Positions 38,355 through 51,300 of a DNA stretch of 64,000 nt are shown here, piece after piece. The notes beneath the pieces are model-generated. The model was not told the DNA's origin and ran no database searches. It saw only the letters and a list, made by a program, of their open reading frames with translations. Position numbers and translations under genes: made by a program. How positions within the stretch are numbered: position 1 is the stretch's first letter; the number at the start of each line of letters is the position of its first letter. Origin of the DNA: Chamaecrista fasciculata (taxonomy: Eukaryota > Streptophyta > Magnoliopsida > Fabales > Fabaceae); NCBI GenBank assembly GCA_003254925.1, contig QANZ01029605.1, positions 30,551-94,550 on the forward strand. Direction: 5' to 3'.

Positions 38355-39911
38355 CGGCCTGTTTGTTAAGGCCATTTCCTATTTCCATTTTCACTGAAAA
38401 TAGGAAATAATGAAAAAATGTGTTTGGTCAACATTTCTAGAAATAATTTTCAGGAAATGTTTTAAAAAATGATCTTAGAAACACCGAAAAGTCGTTTCCA
38501 GTGTTTTCTTTGCAAGATTTTAGGAATTGGAAATGGAAAATCGAAAACACGGTGGCATTATTGAAATTATGAGATAGGAAAATGAAAAGGTTGTGGCATG
38601 TATTGTAATTATGTGTTTCTTCTCCTAAATTCACCCAAACCCTATCTTACGACACATTCGCACGACACATAACAACAAGCGCATACCATCGTATCTCTGC
38701 GTCTCCCATCGTCTTGTTTACGTCTCCCGTCGTCTTCATCTCTAGCGCCTTCTTTCATCTTGTACCTCCTCTCTCTCTGATTTGAGTTATTGAGAGAGAT
38801 GCTGATGCTGATTTTAGACAATTTGCTGTTGTATTTTAGTTTCGCTTTGAATGTTTTGTTGTTTATGTTTTTTTTCTTTTTATTCATTTTTTGGTTATGT
38901 TTCTCTTTTGTTGTTTATTTTCCCCTTCAAGTTGTAATCTGACTTTTGATTAATGAATTTGTTTCCTACAAGAAAGAAAGATGATGATGAACAAGTATAT
39001 TGATTATTATTCCCCGTTTCTCTTAATTCTTTCTCTCTACCTTTGCACTTACTATAATGTTTATGTACATTAAGGACCCTGGCTGAGTTATTCTTTTCAA
39101 TTGCAGAAAGGAAAAGTAGACATTAGGAAAAGTAGAGTCATATATATAATATTATATTCAAGATTGATAAAAGGGAGAAGAAAATGACAAAAAAAGGTTA
39201 AGCAAGAGAATGATTCATTCATAAAGAATATTTTTTAGTCTTAGTTGTGAGACTCATGGTGTGGCATTGAGGCATTCACATATTAAAATGATACTATAGT
39301 GTATATATATATATATTACAAGTCAGACATGGAAAATTGAGACTCACCATTCTGCATTCATTTTTTATCTCTTCATTTTTTTCTTTTACTTTATCATGAT
39401 ATGATTTTCTTTTTTAAAAATTTACATACATGACTAATTAACTTAATAGTTTCAAGTATAAAATGGGATAAAACTGTGAATATGAAAGTTTCTCATTTTT
39501 AGCTTTTATTGATTCATCATGTTATGACAAATTAACTGAATGATTTTTAGTACAAAATAGGAGGAAAAAGTGAAAAAAGAGACATCCAAATGGAATGGTC
39601 AACCCACAATACAAAATTATTTATTGATTTAATTTATGATCGAGTGAAGAAGAAACAATTGCAGACATCAACCTTCAAGCAAACAATTTGGTAAGAGATA
39701 AATAATGAACTTGCAAAAATCATTGAAGAAAATTATGGCGTGAAGAGATTGAAAGGAAAGTTTAACAGACTACATACTCAATATCGGGAGTTTTCAACTT
39801 TATTGGCTCGAACAAATGTTACATGGGATTCAATATCTAATAAAGTTAATGCACCTGAAGATGTATGGTAAGATTTGTACATGGTAATTACAAGTCATAT
39901 TTATATTATAC
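38355..39911 (+). mobile_element. Second Harbinger fragment, plus strand, 5' part only
   Basis: Starts at a Harbinger-like terminus after 'ttttttta' (TTA-type target) and stops abruptly at about 39911, where similarity to the left arm ends and unrelated sequence begins. It includes leader and first part of ORF1 (see the pseudogene at 39560). No transposase follows, so it is a truncated or non-autonomous copy. Confidence 0.6.
39560..39890 (+). pseudogene. SANT/Myb-like ORF1 fragment of Harbinger
   Basis: Plus-strand translation shows IYDRVKKKQLQTSTFKQTIW, a stop where Trp/Gln is expected, then EINNELAKIIEENYGVKRLK and REFSTLLARTNVTWDSISNK, the SANT-like fold of plant Harbinger ORF1 proteins. 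It ends ..APEDVW then a stop. It is homologous to 37210-37010 on the other strand and a little better preserved. Confidence 0.72.
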
Positions 39912-41240
39912 TAGTGGAGTATGCGTGCGTTGCACACGTTAGTTTGTTTTATTTATTAGATTATTGGGTGTTTTTTTCTAGAAAGAGCTAAATCTTGCAT
40001 ATTAGTCTCTCTAATATTTTGTGTTTGTTATTTTGATCTTTAAGTTATTCATCATTTTAAAGAACATATGTATATATATGGTGAAGATGACTTTGACTTT
40101 GCTTGTTGGATTATATGCCAAGAATTCAATAATCTTGAGAGTTGAATTGAGGTCATGTTTGTCTTGTCAATATTTTGGTCCCCCTACGTATGTATATATA
40201 TTTATGCATATTTCACATGATCTTCTTCGTTGTGTTGTTGTAATCGGATATATATTATAGAGCATTACAGTGACTGAATTTTCACTATTTTATAGGTTTT
40301 CTAAAATATGACTGTGACACAATTAGTTTGATGTTTTGAAACTTGTAATCTATATCTATGGTCAATAATTAAGCCTTTACTATTATTAAACCCTACTTAA
40401 TTGTCTCTTTAATTTTAAGTTATGCACTTCTTAAATATAATCAATTAGTTTTTGAAGTCTCATAATTCGTTAATCTTGCTCAGCCTCTTGGGCTACTGCA
40501 ATAAACCTTCTTACCAAAAAGAAATATATAAGTGTATATTAAACAAGAGTGATGACCAATATGTTGTGTATATATATAACAAAATCTAGACTTGTCTAAT
40601 GCTATATAATGATTCATTCATATATTTGACTTTTTTCAGCCTCATCAAATTAGAACAAGATCATATATAAGTGCATATGTAAGATGTTGAAATGAAGGAA
40701 TACTTGTGGAAAAAGTATGAGAAGTTAAACTTAAAGCTTTGAAATAAATTTAAATGGGCATAATCTACGTCATTACAATTAAAGGGACTTCTTCTTTTGT
40801 AATGATTCATTGCCTCTTAAAACTGGTAATGATTCTCTTGGCATTCTTCTTTTGTTGCATAGACTATGTACGTCAATATAGGTCGTAGTCCTACATCGTC
40901 CCCTTTTTTTTTTTATTATTCAGCTTAAGTCATGATAAGGAGTCAGTATTAAGCCAATTAGATACCTTAAGATCCATGTTGTTGTTAAATTTTCTGAGTT
41001 ACTTTACTCATATATATATATTCGAATTTTTATAAGCTAGCGCTTGTGGATATTATTGACGATGATCGCAAATCGTATTAAATAGTATATATATATATAT
41101 TGATTATAATAGGTTAAAGATACAAAGTACATAGTCAAGGAATGTTCTTGGAAAAGGGAAAAAATGACAGAAAAAGACGATGATACAAAACAGTGCCGAA
41201 AGGGATTAACCTTGAGGTGTAGCACTAAAACATTCTTTAA
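39912..41240. other. AT-rich spacer; Helitron-like motif at its start
   Basis: The stretch opens with 'actagtggagtatgcgtgcg ttgcacacgt' (a palindromic gtgcgttgcacac core) at 39909-39938. Cores like this are common near plant Helitron 5' ends, but no 3' CTRR hairpin was found, so no element is claimed. The rest is AT-rich with TA runs (about 41013, 41085-41100) and no gene. Confidence 0.35.
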
Positions 41241-41244
41241 TTAC

Positions 41245-41690
41245 CAGGGTATTTAGTACCTTGTTTGTTCTCGATTTGTTCCTTTAGTGTTTGGATAATG
41301 ACTTGTAACTCTTGCAATTTGATCTTGATTCCGCTCAGTAAATTGAGTAACTCTTGGTTTCTTGAATTGATAGTTTCCCCTGTGTTTCTTATTGTGTGAA
41401 TATTTATTGAATCACTTCAATCTGATTTTGATCCAGGTCTTCTTCCATGAAATATTCAAGGGGATCCTCTTCGGTTGATTCTTAGAATTCCTAATCTCCA
41501 TTTGACTCTTTCATAGAAGAATTGTTTGAGGATTCTTCATCGTCGCTTGAAATGTTGATTACTTCCTTCATGGTTGGTTTTTGTTTCGGTGGTTTGTTGA
41601 ATTTGTGGGGTTTGAACTATTGTTTTTTCACCCTCCGCTATATTGGTTGTCGTCCAATTAGGGTTATCTTTGGGCTGCAATATTTATATA
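41245..41690 (-). other. Unrecognised coding-like patch
   Basis: The minus strand has a composition unlike its AT-rich surroundings and reads in pieces as Gln/Lys/Glu-rich sequence, including ELLNLLSGIKIKLQELQVII, a plausible coiled coil. Stops interrupt it. No family is recognised; it may be an old element or gene fragment. Confidence 0.3.
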
Positions 41691-41888
41691 TAGAATGAAG
41701 TAAGAAGGTATAATTGACAGTTTGGAATTATATATATTGCATTGAACAAATAGCTAGCTAGATAGGATAGGGAATTAGCAGGCCAAAGAAGTTAATGGAC
41801 ATGCATGATATACGACATTATTTAACTAACACTATTAATTAAGTACTAAATATAATATTACAGACTTGTTCTTTCAATTAAATTAATT

Positions 41889-42583
41889 GGCCTGGAGGAG
41901 AATTATCTCTCTTTCATTTTACTAATGAGAATAACAAGCTATTTTGTATAGTAATGTACCATCATTTTTTATAACGTTTTGTTTTTAAAAAAAACATAAG
42001 AAATTGTATAGATCTTTATGGCGTACCAATACCTTCTATTTAGAAGGGGGCCTCTACTTCCAATTGATATCTATAGTTTTTAACACAAATAATCAACCAA
42101 AAACGGGAAAAAGGACATCAAAAAGCAGAGGAAACAACATACATTGGGAAAGTTATTAAAAAGTCATATTTTTGGATAAATTATTGACCTTAGATATATA
42201 TTAGAAGTTTCAAAACATCAGACTATTTGTGTCATAATTTAGAAGACCTATAAATTAGTGAAAAAATAGTCATTATACTGCTCTATAATATATATTCGAT
42301 TACAACAACAAAACAAAGAAGATCAAGTAAAATATGCATAGATATATATACATACGTAGGGGGGCCTAAATATTGACCAAGACATACATGATTTCAATTC
42401 AACTTTCAAGATTCTGGTCTGGAGGAGAACTATCTCTTTTTCATTATACTAATGGTAATAACAAGCTGTTTTGTATAGTATTGTACCATCATTTTTTATA
42501 ACGTTTTCTTTTTAAAAAGAACATAAGAAAATGTATAGATCTTTAAGGAATACCTTCTAGTTAGAAGGGGGCCTCTACTTCCA
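41889..42583. repeat. Direct repeat pair, about 170 bp each
   Basis: 41889-42061 and about 42420-42583 match at close to 90% by eye, from 'ggaggagaa(t/c)tatctct' to 'agaagggggcctctacttcc'. The copies are about 530 bp apart. Function unknown; either a local duplication or ends of a small element. Confidence 0.7.
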
Positions 42584-42699
42584 AAAGAAAACACAAATTT
42601 ATTAAATAATTAATGTATTAATCTCCATCACTAATGCATTTGTACATGTGAATATTAAAAGAAGCATTTGGGACTAAACTGAAAGCTTCTGAACTCAAC

Positions 42700-43095
42700 T
42701 TATATGATAAAAAAAATAGGCATATAAATAATAACAAAATATATATAGGTATATGAATGACGCATAGCCGGTATGTAAAAAGGAAAAAGATAATATAATG
42801 ACATATATATATATATGTATATGTATATAATAATAAGAAATGAGATATATAAATATATATATATATATGGTTACTGTAATATAACGAAACAATTATATAA
42901 ATATAGATGGTTACTGTAATATATATATATATATATATATAAATATAAACTTAGGTTTAATATATATATATGCAGAAACAATTATATATTATATAGTAAT
43001 AGTAATAATATAAAAAGGAAACTGAATATATAGATATATATATATATAAGTATGTTTAATATAGATATGTATACAAAAAGTTATATATATGTATA
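42700..43095. repeat. TA-rich microsatellite tract
   Basis: Long alternating (TA)n stretches with interruptions (for example about 42804-42826, 42858-42870, 42920-42942, 43035-43050). No gene. Such tracts often disturb assembly. Confidence 0.8.
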
Positions 43096-43141
43096 TAAAA
43101 GTCAGGGAGTCAGAAATGGTAGGCTAGTTAGGGTCCATATC

Positions 43142-46100
43142 TGTCACGACCCCCTCTTTGGAGACACGTGACCGGCACGGACATGGGCCTACCCCATGCC
43201 GTAAGCCTAATCATTGACAATCCATAACAACTCACCAAACATAATCCTGATAAATCCTGATGTAATCAGACATAATAAACTCAATGTTCACATGCATAAC
43301 TGCCCATCCAGAGTATCACTAAGTTAATATAAATTCTATTTCAAGACGCACACAATATTAATGATACATAGCCCCGAATTCTCCCCAAGTATTGGTGGAG
43401 TTGACGGACTAAAGTTTAATACAACTTCACTTAAATGAAACAACAACCCACACAAATGATGGCATAGGCTCTTGATTGACTTCCTCTGAGAATTGAAGTA
43501 GTGGCTTGACTTGAACCTGTATCTAAAAAAATATTAAACGAGGGGTGAGTCGAAACTCAGTGAGTGGCTACCCATTTCAAACATGGGGTCACCAACAAAG
43601 CCATAACTCATCAACAATGTCCAATTTATATTAACATTCACTCAATTAAATGATCCAACATATTCAGCGATTAGAACCTTCATCGTATCACGAGGTATGA
43701 AACAATTCAAGACGAAATGATTTGTCGAACCTTTAGAGAAATTACAATATGTGAATAACCACGGGTTTAAGAAAGTCTTTTGAAAGTAAAAGATTTTTAA
43801 GAAAACATTATTCGAAGTTTCATTGAGAAAAATAAAGTTTAGTAACAAAGTAATAAAAGATTTAAAGCTTTGTTAAAACGAAATTTGGAAAGGTAATCAA
43901 GTAATAAAATCTTCTTTTGAAGCTCCTTATCAGATGCGATCGTTTAATATGATAGAGTATGTAAATCAACCACAGACTTAAAATTCACAAGGGTTTACGG
44001 TTAAATCCTTTAGGGCTATCAAGTTAAAGAAAACTCATGAGAAAACATAATTTTATATATAATCATACGTTTAGAGATACTAGGAACCAAACTTTGTAAG
44101 GACTATTTTAAGCAAAAGTAGTTTGGTAAAGAATAATAGTTTAAAGAAAGATACTGATTTAAAATGAAATCATGTTTGTTTACCTCTATGGTATCTACAC
44201 GTAGGATAGCCAACATCGCAGAAGTCATTCGACCAATATCATTTAGACTATCAAAGGTCTCAAATTCACCCAATGTCAATAATACCAGTATTCAACCTCA
44301 CAAAGTCATCAATTCCATAGCAAATGAAATGTCAATACCACCAATTCGTATCAATCATCATCAACTTATAATAACGTAAAGTCTCAACGTAAACCAATTA
44401 ATGAAAACTATTAACTTATAAGAAAGTGGATGCTCAATGCAGACAAGCTTCAACAATCAATTCACCACCAACCACAGGTAACACAATTATGAGATTTCAA
44501 GTCTGCCTCCACTCATGAGGGAACCGCACACAGCATCACCTCAAGTTCTCAACCCGTGGGGACCGCACACAACTCTTCACCCAACGGAACCGCACATAGT
44601 ATTATCTCAACCCGTGGGGACCGCACACAGCTTTTCACCCATTGGGACCGCACATAGCATTATCTCAACCCGTGGGGACCGCACACAGCTTTTCACCCAT
44701 CGGGACCGCACATAGCATTATTTCAACCTGTGGGAACCGCACACAGCTTTTCACCCATCGGGACCGCACATAGCATTATCTCAACCCGTGGGAACCGTAC
44801 CCAGCTTTTCACCCATCGGGACCGCACACAGCATTATCTCAGTCATTTCACAAACAATTAACGGTACAGGACACACCAAAGTAAGTAAAGGTAGGTTTTT
44901 AATCAATATCGCAACTAACACTATGAGAGAGCAATCACATATGCACAAACACAAACACAAACTCAAATTCAAACCCAACACAACACAAACACAAACACAA
45001 TCACAGTCATAGTCACAATCTCAATCACAAACACAATCACGAGCACAAGCACAATTGAATATGGTCAACTCAGAGCATACAACACTATAATAAAAATTAA
45101 ATACTATCTCTAACACCAATCAAGAGTAAAGAAACATTTAGTATAAGTAATATCAACAATCCACATCACACAATTATGAAACAGGTAATATCACAATCAA
45201 ACACATATGTCAGCCAATCATCACACTTGATTCACAAATATAGCACAATATTAGTATTTCAACTTCAATGCATCGGGGAGTACACAAATCATCACCTCGA
45301 ACCTCAGGTGAGCACTTATAACAGTATTTTCAGTTTTCCTCCACTCATGCATGAGGAGTATCATCTCATATTCACCTCAGCCCTCAGGGGAGCACACATA
45401 AACATAACCATTTCTCAAATAGCCAGTAACATCACTCATGTCTGAATGAGTAACGAGTCTCAGTCATTATCACAACCAATATTATACAAGAGAGCATATT
45501 CGTATCCAAAATATATATTGGATGTAAGAACGTTGCATTTTTGGAGGCTTAGGATCAAGTAAAACATAATAGAAATATACAATTTTACATAGGTTTTATC
45601 AACCACAATCTCAACCAGTGCTAACAATAGAATTAATTTCTTTAGCAACATCACCAACCCTCCACGAGCCAAGATAAGAAAGCCACTCACCTCAGTCCGG
45701 AGAACCAATAACTGCACCTTGTATCTTTCGGCCAATGTTTGGCGTAAGCAAGTCTACAAATACATTAACAAACAAGGTTTCATTCGATATACTATGAGAA
45801 TCAAGTATAAATTACCCGAAAGTCCAACCTTCACACGCTATCATCTTATCCCCTAGTAACACATCTTTACTCAAAGAACTTATCCTACCCTTACTAACAC
45901 TCTCCTAAGATCCCAACACTTAGACAAGAGACTAAAGCGAAACTTGGGTATCAATTTGGGAGCTTTAAGAATGATTTGACATCCATGAGTTAAGAATTAG
46001 TTCATAAACAATTTCAAAATCAAGACCATAAGTCAATCTCACAACTTGAGACATTCTTTCCTTTCAAGTAGAACTTGCATACAATGATTCCAACTTTTTA

Positions 46101-47260
46101 AATTCAAGATTATTTCTTCAAAACTCTCCATAATCCCAAAAGATTCCATTTAGTTCGTCAAAACCATCAAAATCACCCATAGGGACCAAAATGCAACATT
46201 CAAGGTTTTACCCCAAAACATCAAACTTCAAAATATAATCTCTAAATTCAAATTGATCAAAAAGAATTCATTATTATCATCAAACAAACTCATTTGAACC
46301 ATCAATTTCATGAAAACAAAAGGATTTCATCAAAAACCCCAATTTCAAGATTTACCCCAAACCCTATCGGGTCCAAAAATTCATGAATATGGAAACCAAG
46401 CTTTAGATCAGGTGTTAGGGATGTGTAGAGCATCACAAATTAACAAGGAAACACCAAAAATCAAAAAGCAATACCAACCAATACTATGAATTTCGCAAGG
46501 AGGAGCGAAGATGGAGAAATGGAGGAAAATCGGTACCTGTGAGAAATATGGAGGAGAGGATGGCGGATGGTGGCCGGCCAAAGGTCGCCGGCGTCGTCTG
46601 ACCAACGGCAAGGTCCGCCGCCGGTGTCTGTGGTGGTTGGTGGTGGGTGCAGCGACGAAGGAGAGTGAAAGAGTGAGGACCCTGCGCGTTGGGACCAAAA
46701 TGAGGCGTGGGTTCGGATGTTCTGATATAAGTGTCTTGGGGCTGTTTTGTAATTTTACAAAATTGAGGGAGCAGATCTGGAATTAACTTGCAGTGACACA
46801 AGAATTGATATTTATGAAAGAGCCCAAAATCGTTTAAGTCTTTTCAAAATAGTCCTAAAAACTCAAATTTTTAGAAATAGAATTTCTTGACAAAATTTAT
46901 ATCGTTAGATTCGTTTCGAAGAGTAGGTTCCAAATATATAATTTGTTTTTGAAAACTCCAACTCTAACATGTTCCATTTCTTACTCGAAAGTGTTCTAAC
47001 GCAGCACCGAAATAAAACTCGGATAAAATTTTTAACACTGTGTACTCCCAAATTTTTACCACAAGCCAAATAAAATATAGGGATTTCAAAAATGACAATT
47101 AAAATTCTAAATTTTCGAGTTCACTTATTTTTAAAATTATAACCCCAAAACTCCTCATTCTGGTCTAAAACTAGCTTAAAGATTCTATCAAAATTCGAAA
47201 AAAATCACTAATTCAATTCTTGAACACCCAAAACTACATTTTAAAGCTCGGGGTCTCACA
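43142..47260. mobile_element. 4.1-kb LTR-like unit (probable solo LTR), TSD ATATC
   Basis: Ends TGTCACGACCCC and GGGGTCTCACA, flanked by identical ATATC (43137-43141, 47261-47265). No gag or pol similarity is visible and the two ends are not direct copies of each other, so the simplest reading is one very long LTR left by recombination; a large non-coding derivative is the alternative. The interior has a 58-bp tandem repeat (44551-44840), purine-rich C-poor sections, and a GC-rich patch near 46500-46690. Orientation is not certain. Confidence 0.7.
44551..44840. repeat. 58-bp tandem repeat, five copies
   Basis: The unit starts 'aacccgtggggaccgcacac' and recurs at 44551, 44609, 44667, 44725 and 44783. 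Each unit is itself two related halves of about 29 bp ('cccgtggggaccgcacacag' and 'cccatcgggaccgcacatag'). Diverged outliers lie before and after. It is not a CRISPR: there are no unique spacers. Confidence 0.9.
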
Positions 47261-47265
47261 ATATC

Positions 47266-48337
47266 TATATATTATATACTGATATGCTATGCAGATAGTC
47301 ACACATCTTTATATATATATATGTATGTATGATTCTGTTAGTAAAGCTTCTAGCAATTAAGAGAAACATCAGAAAAAGTAAATGAGTCTGGTCATTGAAC
47401 TGCTCCATGTTCGAAATTTCTGGAAAATTAACCTAAAGAGTTTTTTTTTTATGTTGATATTCCTCCAGCAAATCATATCAACACANAATTAACCTAAAGA
47501 GTTTTTTTTTTTATGTTCATATCCTTCCAGCAAAACATATCAACACACACCGACAATAATACAGATTCTGAGTCGTTGAGTTTCCGGTCAGTAAATATGA
47601 TGAAAAATTTTGTTCTAAGCTTCCAGTATGCCCCACTTAAAATATTTTACTTTCAGATATACATATGCATGTGCAGAGACATTTAAAAGAGAAATAGGAT
47701 ATATATGTTTCCAAAGAAATTTCCAACTAAGAAAAAAAAGATAGTGTAAGGTAAAAGAAGTGTTGTTTCAAATATAAATTTAAGGAAGCATATTTGTTTT
47801 CTTCTTACATGTCTCCTTTTCAACCGACAGAGAAAAAAAATGAAAAGCAACTCCTTCAGTGACGTGGCAATTTCTAGTCCAACCATTTCAACTTGCTCAC
47901 TAAGTTAGGAAACAGTAATTGAATTGCTTCAGACTCTTTGCCACGTTTTTTTTTTAATTTAATATTTTGAATCCCTTTTTAAACTTGTCCCTATATTTTA
48001 ATGTATATTTATTTATTTGTTGTTATTATTATTATTATTATTANCTTTCTTCCACAATCACTTTCTCCTACCTTTTGGGTGTGGGTCCTAAGTGAGTTCT
48101 ATTCCTATTTGTAGAAGCAATTTCCGTAACGATTACTTTTCAAGCGACAGAGAAAAAAAATGAAAAACAACTCCTTCAGTGACGTGGCAGTTTCTAGTCT
48201 AACCATTTCAACTTGCTCACTAAGTTAGGAAACAGTAATTGAATTGCTTCAGACTCTTTGCCATGTTTTTTTTATTTAATATTTGAATCCCTTTTTAAAC
48301 TTGTCCCTATATTTTAATGTATATTTATTTATTTATT

Positions 48338-48384
<47 letters not shown>

Positions 48385-48390
48385 TTTAGG
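47266..48390. repeat. Duplicated stretches around single-N joints
   Basis: Two pairs: 47426-47485 with 47487-47547 on either side of the N at 47486, and 47816-48043 with about 48137-48375, the first ending at the N at 48044. The second pair includes 'ctccttcagtgacgtggca' and a terminal (ATT)n run. No gene is present. The geometry suggests unmerged contig ends and not biology. Confidence 0.7.
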
Positions 48391-51300
48391 ATATTACAAT
48401 TTCTCCACCCCTTAAAAAAATTTTGTCTCCAAAATTTACGATTCTTACCTTGAGAAAATAATTCCTGATAATCTTGTGTGATATCTTCTTCTTTTTCCCA
48501 TGTGGCTTCTCTAGGAGTCAAACCTTGCCAGACCACTTTTACTAAAGGAATAGTTTTATTTCTTAATTGCTTTATATCAGTCCCTATGATTTGTATGGGT
48601 TTGGGCTGATAAGTGAAATCTTCTCTTAATTGTATTGACTCTTGAATTATGACATGTGTGGGATCTGAGACATATTTATGGAGTTGAGAGACGTGGAAAA
48701 CATTGTGAAGATTAGATAAATTGGGCGGTAAAGCAATTTGATAAGCTACTAAGCCTATCCGCCTGAGAATTTGGAAAGGACCAATGTATCTAGGACTCAA
48801 CTTTTTAGCTCTCAGAGATCTGCCAATTCCAGTTGTAGGAGTAACTTTTAAGAAAACATGTTCTCCTTCCTTAAATTCTAGAGGCTTTCTTCTTTTGTCA
48901 AAATAACTCTTTTGTTGGCTTTGAGCCGCTAACAATCTATCCCGAATTAATTTTATGTGTTCTGAAGTCTCTTGAACTAAGTCTGGACCTAGTAGATTCC
49001 TCTCTCCTACCTCATACCAACACAGTGGTGATTGACATTTCCGACCATACAGGGCTTCGTAGGGTGCCATTCCTAAACTAGAATGGTAACTATTATTATA
49101 TGCAAACTCTGCCAAAGGCAAATATTTATCCCAACTTCCCCCTTGTTCTATAGCGCAAGCTCTGAGCATGTCTTCTAAGGTTTGAATAGTTCTCTCAGTT
49201 TGACCATCCGTTTGAGGATGGTAAGCAGTGCTAAACCTTAGCTTAGTCCCAAAGGCTTCCTATAGGTATTTCAAAAATCTAGAGGTGAATCTAGGGTCCC
49301 TATCTGAAATGATACTAGAAGGTATCCCATGCAATCTCACAATTTCCTGCACATACAAGTGGGCTAGTCTATCTAATGAGTAGGTGATTTTGATTGGTAA
49401 GAAATGAGCTGATTTTGTCAATCTATCTACTATTACCCAAACAACATCATATCCTGCCTTTGTTTTAGGTAATCCTACCACAAAGTCCATCGATATACTA
49501 TCCCACTTCCACTCAGGTATTTCTAGGGGTTGTAACATTCCATAGGGCTTTTGATGTTCGATCTTGACCTTCTGGCAAGTCAAACATCTAGACACAAATT
49601 CAGCAATGTCCCTTTTCATTCCTGGCCACCAGCAAACTTTTTTAAGATCATGGTACATTTTTGTCGTACGAGGGTGGATAGTGTACCCACTCTTATGGGC
49701 TTCTTCTAAGATCTTGGTTCTTAATTCTTGATCATTAGGTACACACAACCTATCTTTAAACAAAATGGCTCCGTCATTTGTCTTTCGAATATCCGTTTGA
49801 CCGACCTTATCCTGCAATGATTGATCTTTTCCTTGAGCCTCTAATATTTGAGTCCTCAACTCACATTCAATCCTCATATTCCTCAAACATACACTGTGTG
49901 GTTTTATAGTTTCTGCTAAGCCAAGATTCCTAAATTCTTCTATTAATTTAAGTTCATAAATCATCATATGGGACATGTGTATGGATTTCCTGCTAAGAGC
50001 ATCGGCAACAACATTTGCCTTCCCGGGATGATATTTTAACCTAAAGTCATAATCCACCTTCTCTGCCTCATGTTCAATTCGTTTTGGTCAAAAAGGTACT
50101 TAAGACTTTTATGATCACTAAAAACCTCAAATTTTGCTCCGTACAAATGATGTCTCCATATCTTTAGGGCAAAGACTACGGCTGCTAATTCCAAATCATG
50201 GGTAGGATAATTCTCTTCATGGGGTCGGAGTTGTCTAGAGGCATAGGCTACTACTCCATTATCCTGCATAAGCACACATCCTAACCCTTTCCTAGAAGCG
50301 TCACTGTATACCTCAAAGTTTCCTAAAGGATCCGGGATCACTAGAACAGGGGCAGTAGTTAACAATTTCTTTAGCCTTTGGAAACTATCCTCACATTCTT
50401 GAGTCCACCTAAAAGGACTCCCTTTCCTCGTTAGCCTAGTTAATGGTAAAGCTATTTGAGAAAATCCTTTAATGAACCGTCTATAGTATCCAGCTAATCC
50501 TAGAAAACTTCGAATTTCAGTGACAGTTGTTGGTCTTTCCCACTTTAGAACAGCTTCCGTTTTACTAGGGTCTACAGCCACTCCATCTTTAGTGATCACA
50601 TGCCCTAAAAATTTTACCTCCTCTAACCAAAAATCACATTTCTCAAGTTTGGCAAACAACTGCTTCTCTTTTAGAATTTGTAAAACAATTTTAAGATGTT
50701 GTTCATGTTCCTCCTTGGTTCTAGAATAGACTAGGATATCATCAATAAAGACAACCACAAATTTATCTAGATATGGTTTAAAAATCCGATTCATATAATC
50801 CATGAAAACCGCCGGAGCATTGGTAAGTCCAAATGGCATTACTAAATACTCGTAGTGACCATATCTAGAGCGAAAAGCAGTTTTAGGAATATCTTCTGTT
50901 TTTATCCTTATTTGATGGTATCCCGATCTAAGATCTATTTTGGAGAAAACGGCAGCACCCCTTAATTGATCTAATAAATCATCAATCCTGGGCAGAGGAT
51001 ATTTATTCTTTATAGTTACCTTATTCAACTGCCTATAGTCAACACATAACCTCATGCTCCCATCCTTCTTTTTCACAAATAGTACAGGCGCTCCCCATGG
51101 TGACACACTGGGCCTAATGAATTTCTTATTCAATAATTCTTCTAGTTGCTTCTTAAGCTCAGCTAGTTCTATAGGGGACATCCTATATGGAGCTAGAGAA
51201 ATAGGGCCAGTTCCTAGTATTAGATCAATGGAAAACTCCACTTCTCTTTCTGGGAGTAAGCTAGGAATATCAGGAGGAAAGACTTCTAAGTACTCATTAA

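Larger units (their letters stand above)
36990..39911. repeat. Large imperfect palindrome of two Harbinger 5' regions
   Basis: The arms are about 36990-38350 and 38510-39911. Matching landmarks on opposite strands: the SANT coding parts, 'gaatgatttttagtacaaaat' (about 37290 and 39540), 'tctcccatcgtc' (about 38180 and 38700) and 'gtaattatgtgtttc' (about 38225 and 38605). The right half carries about 150 bp more at the centre, starting GGCCTGTTTGTTAAGGCCA at about 38356. This looks like two related elements head to head, the left one cut at its terminus. Confidence 0.72.

Noticed and set aside
44551-44840. CRISPR-like regular repeat
   Set aside because: The repeat units are contiguous with no unique spacers, in a plant LTR context.
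46408-46801. Overlapping open frames of about 90-105 aa on both strands
   Set aside because: They arise in a GC-rich patch of the 4.1-kb LTR-like unit, overlap each other and show no domain.
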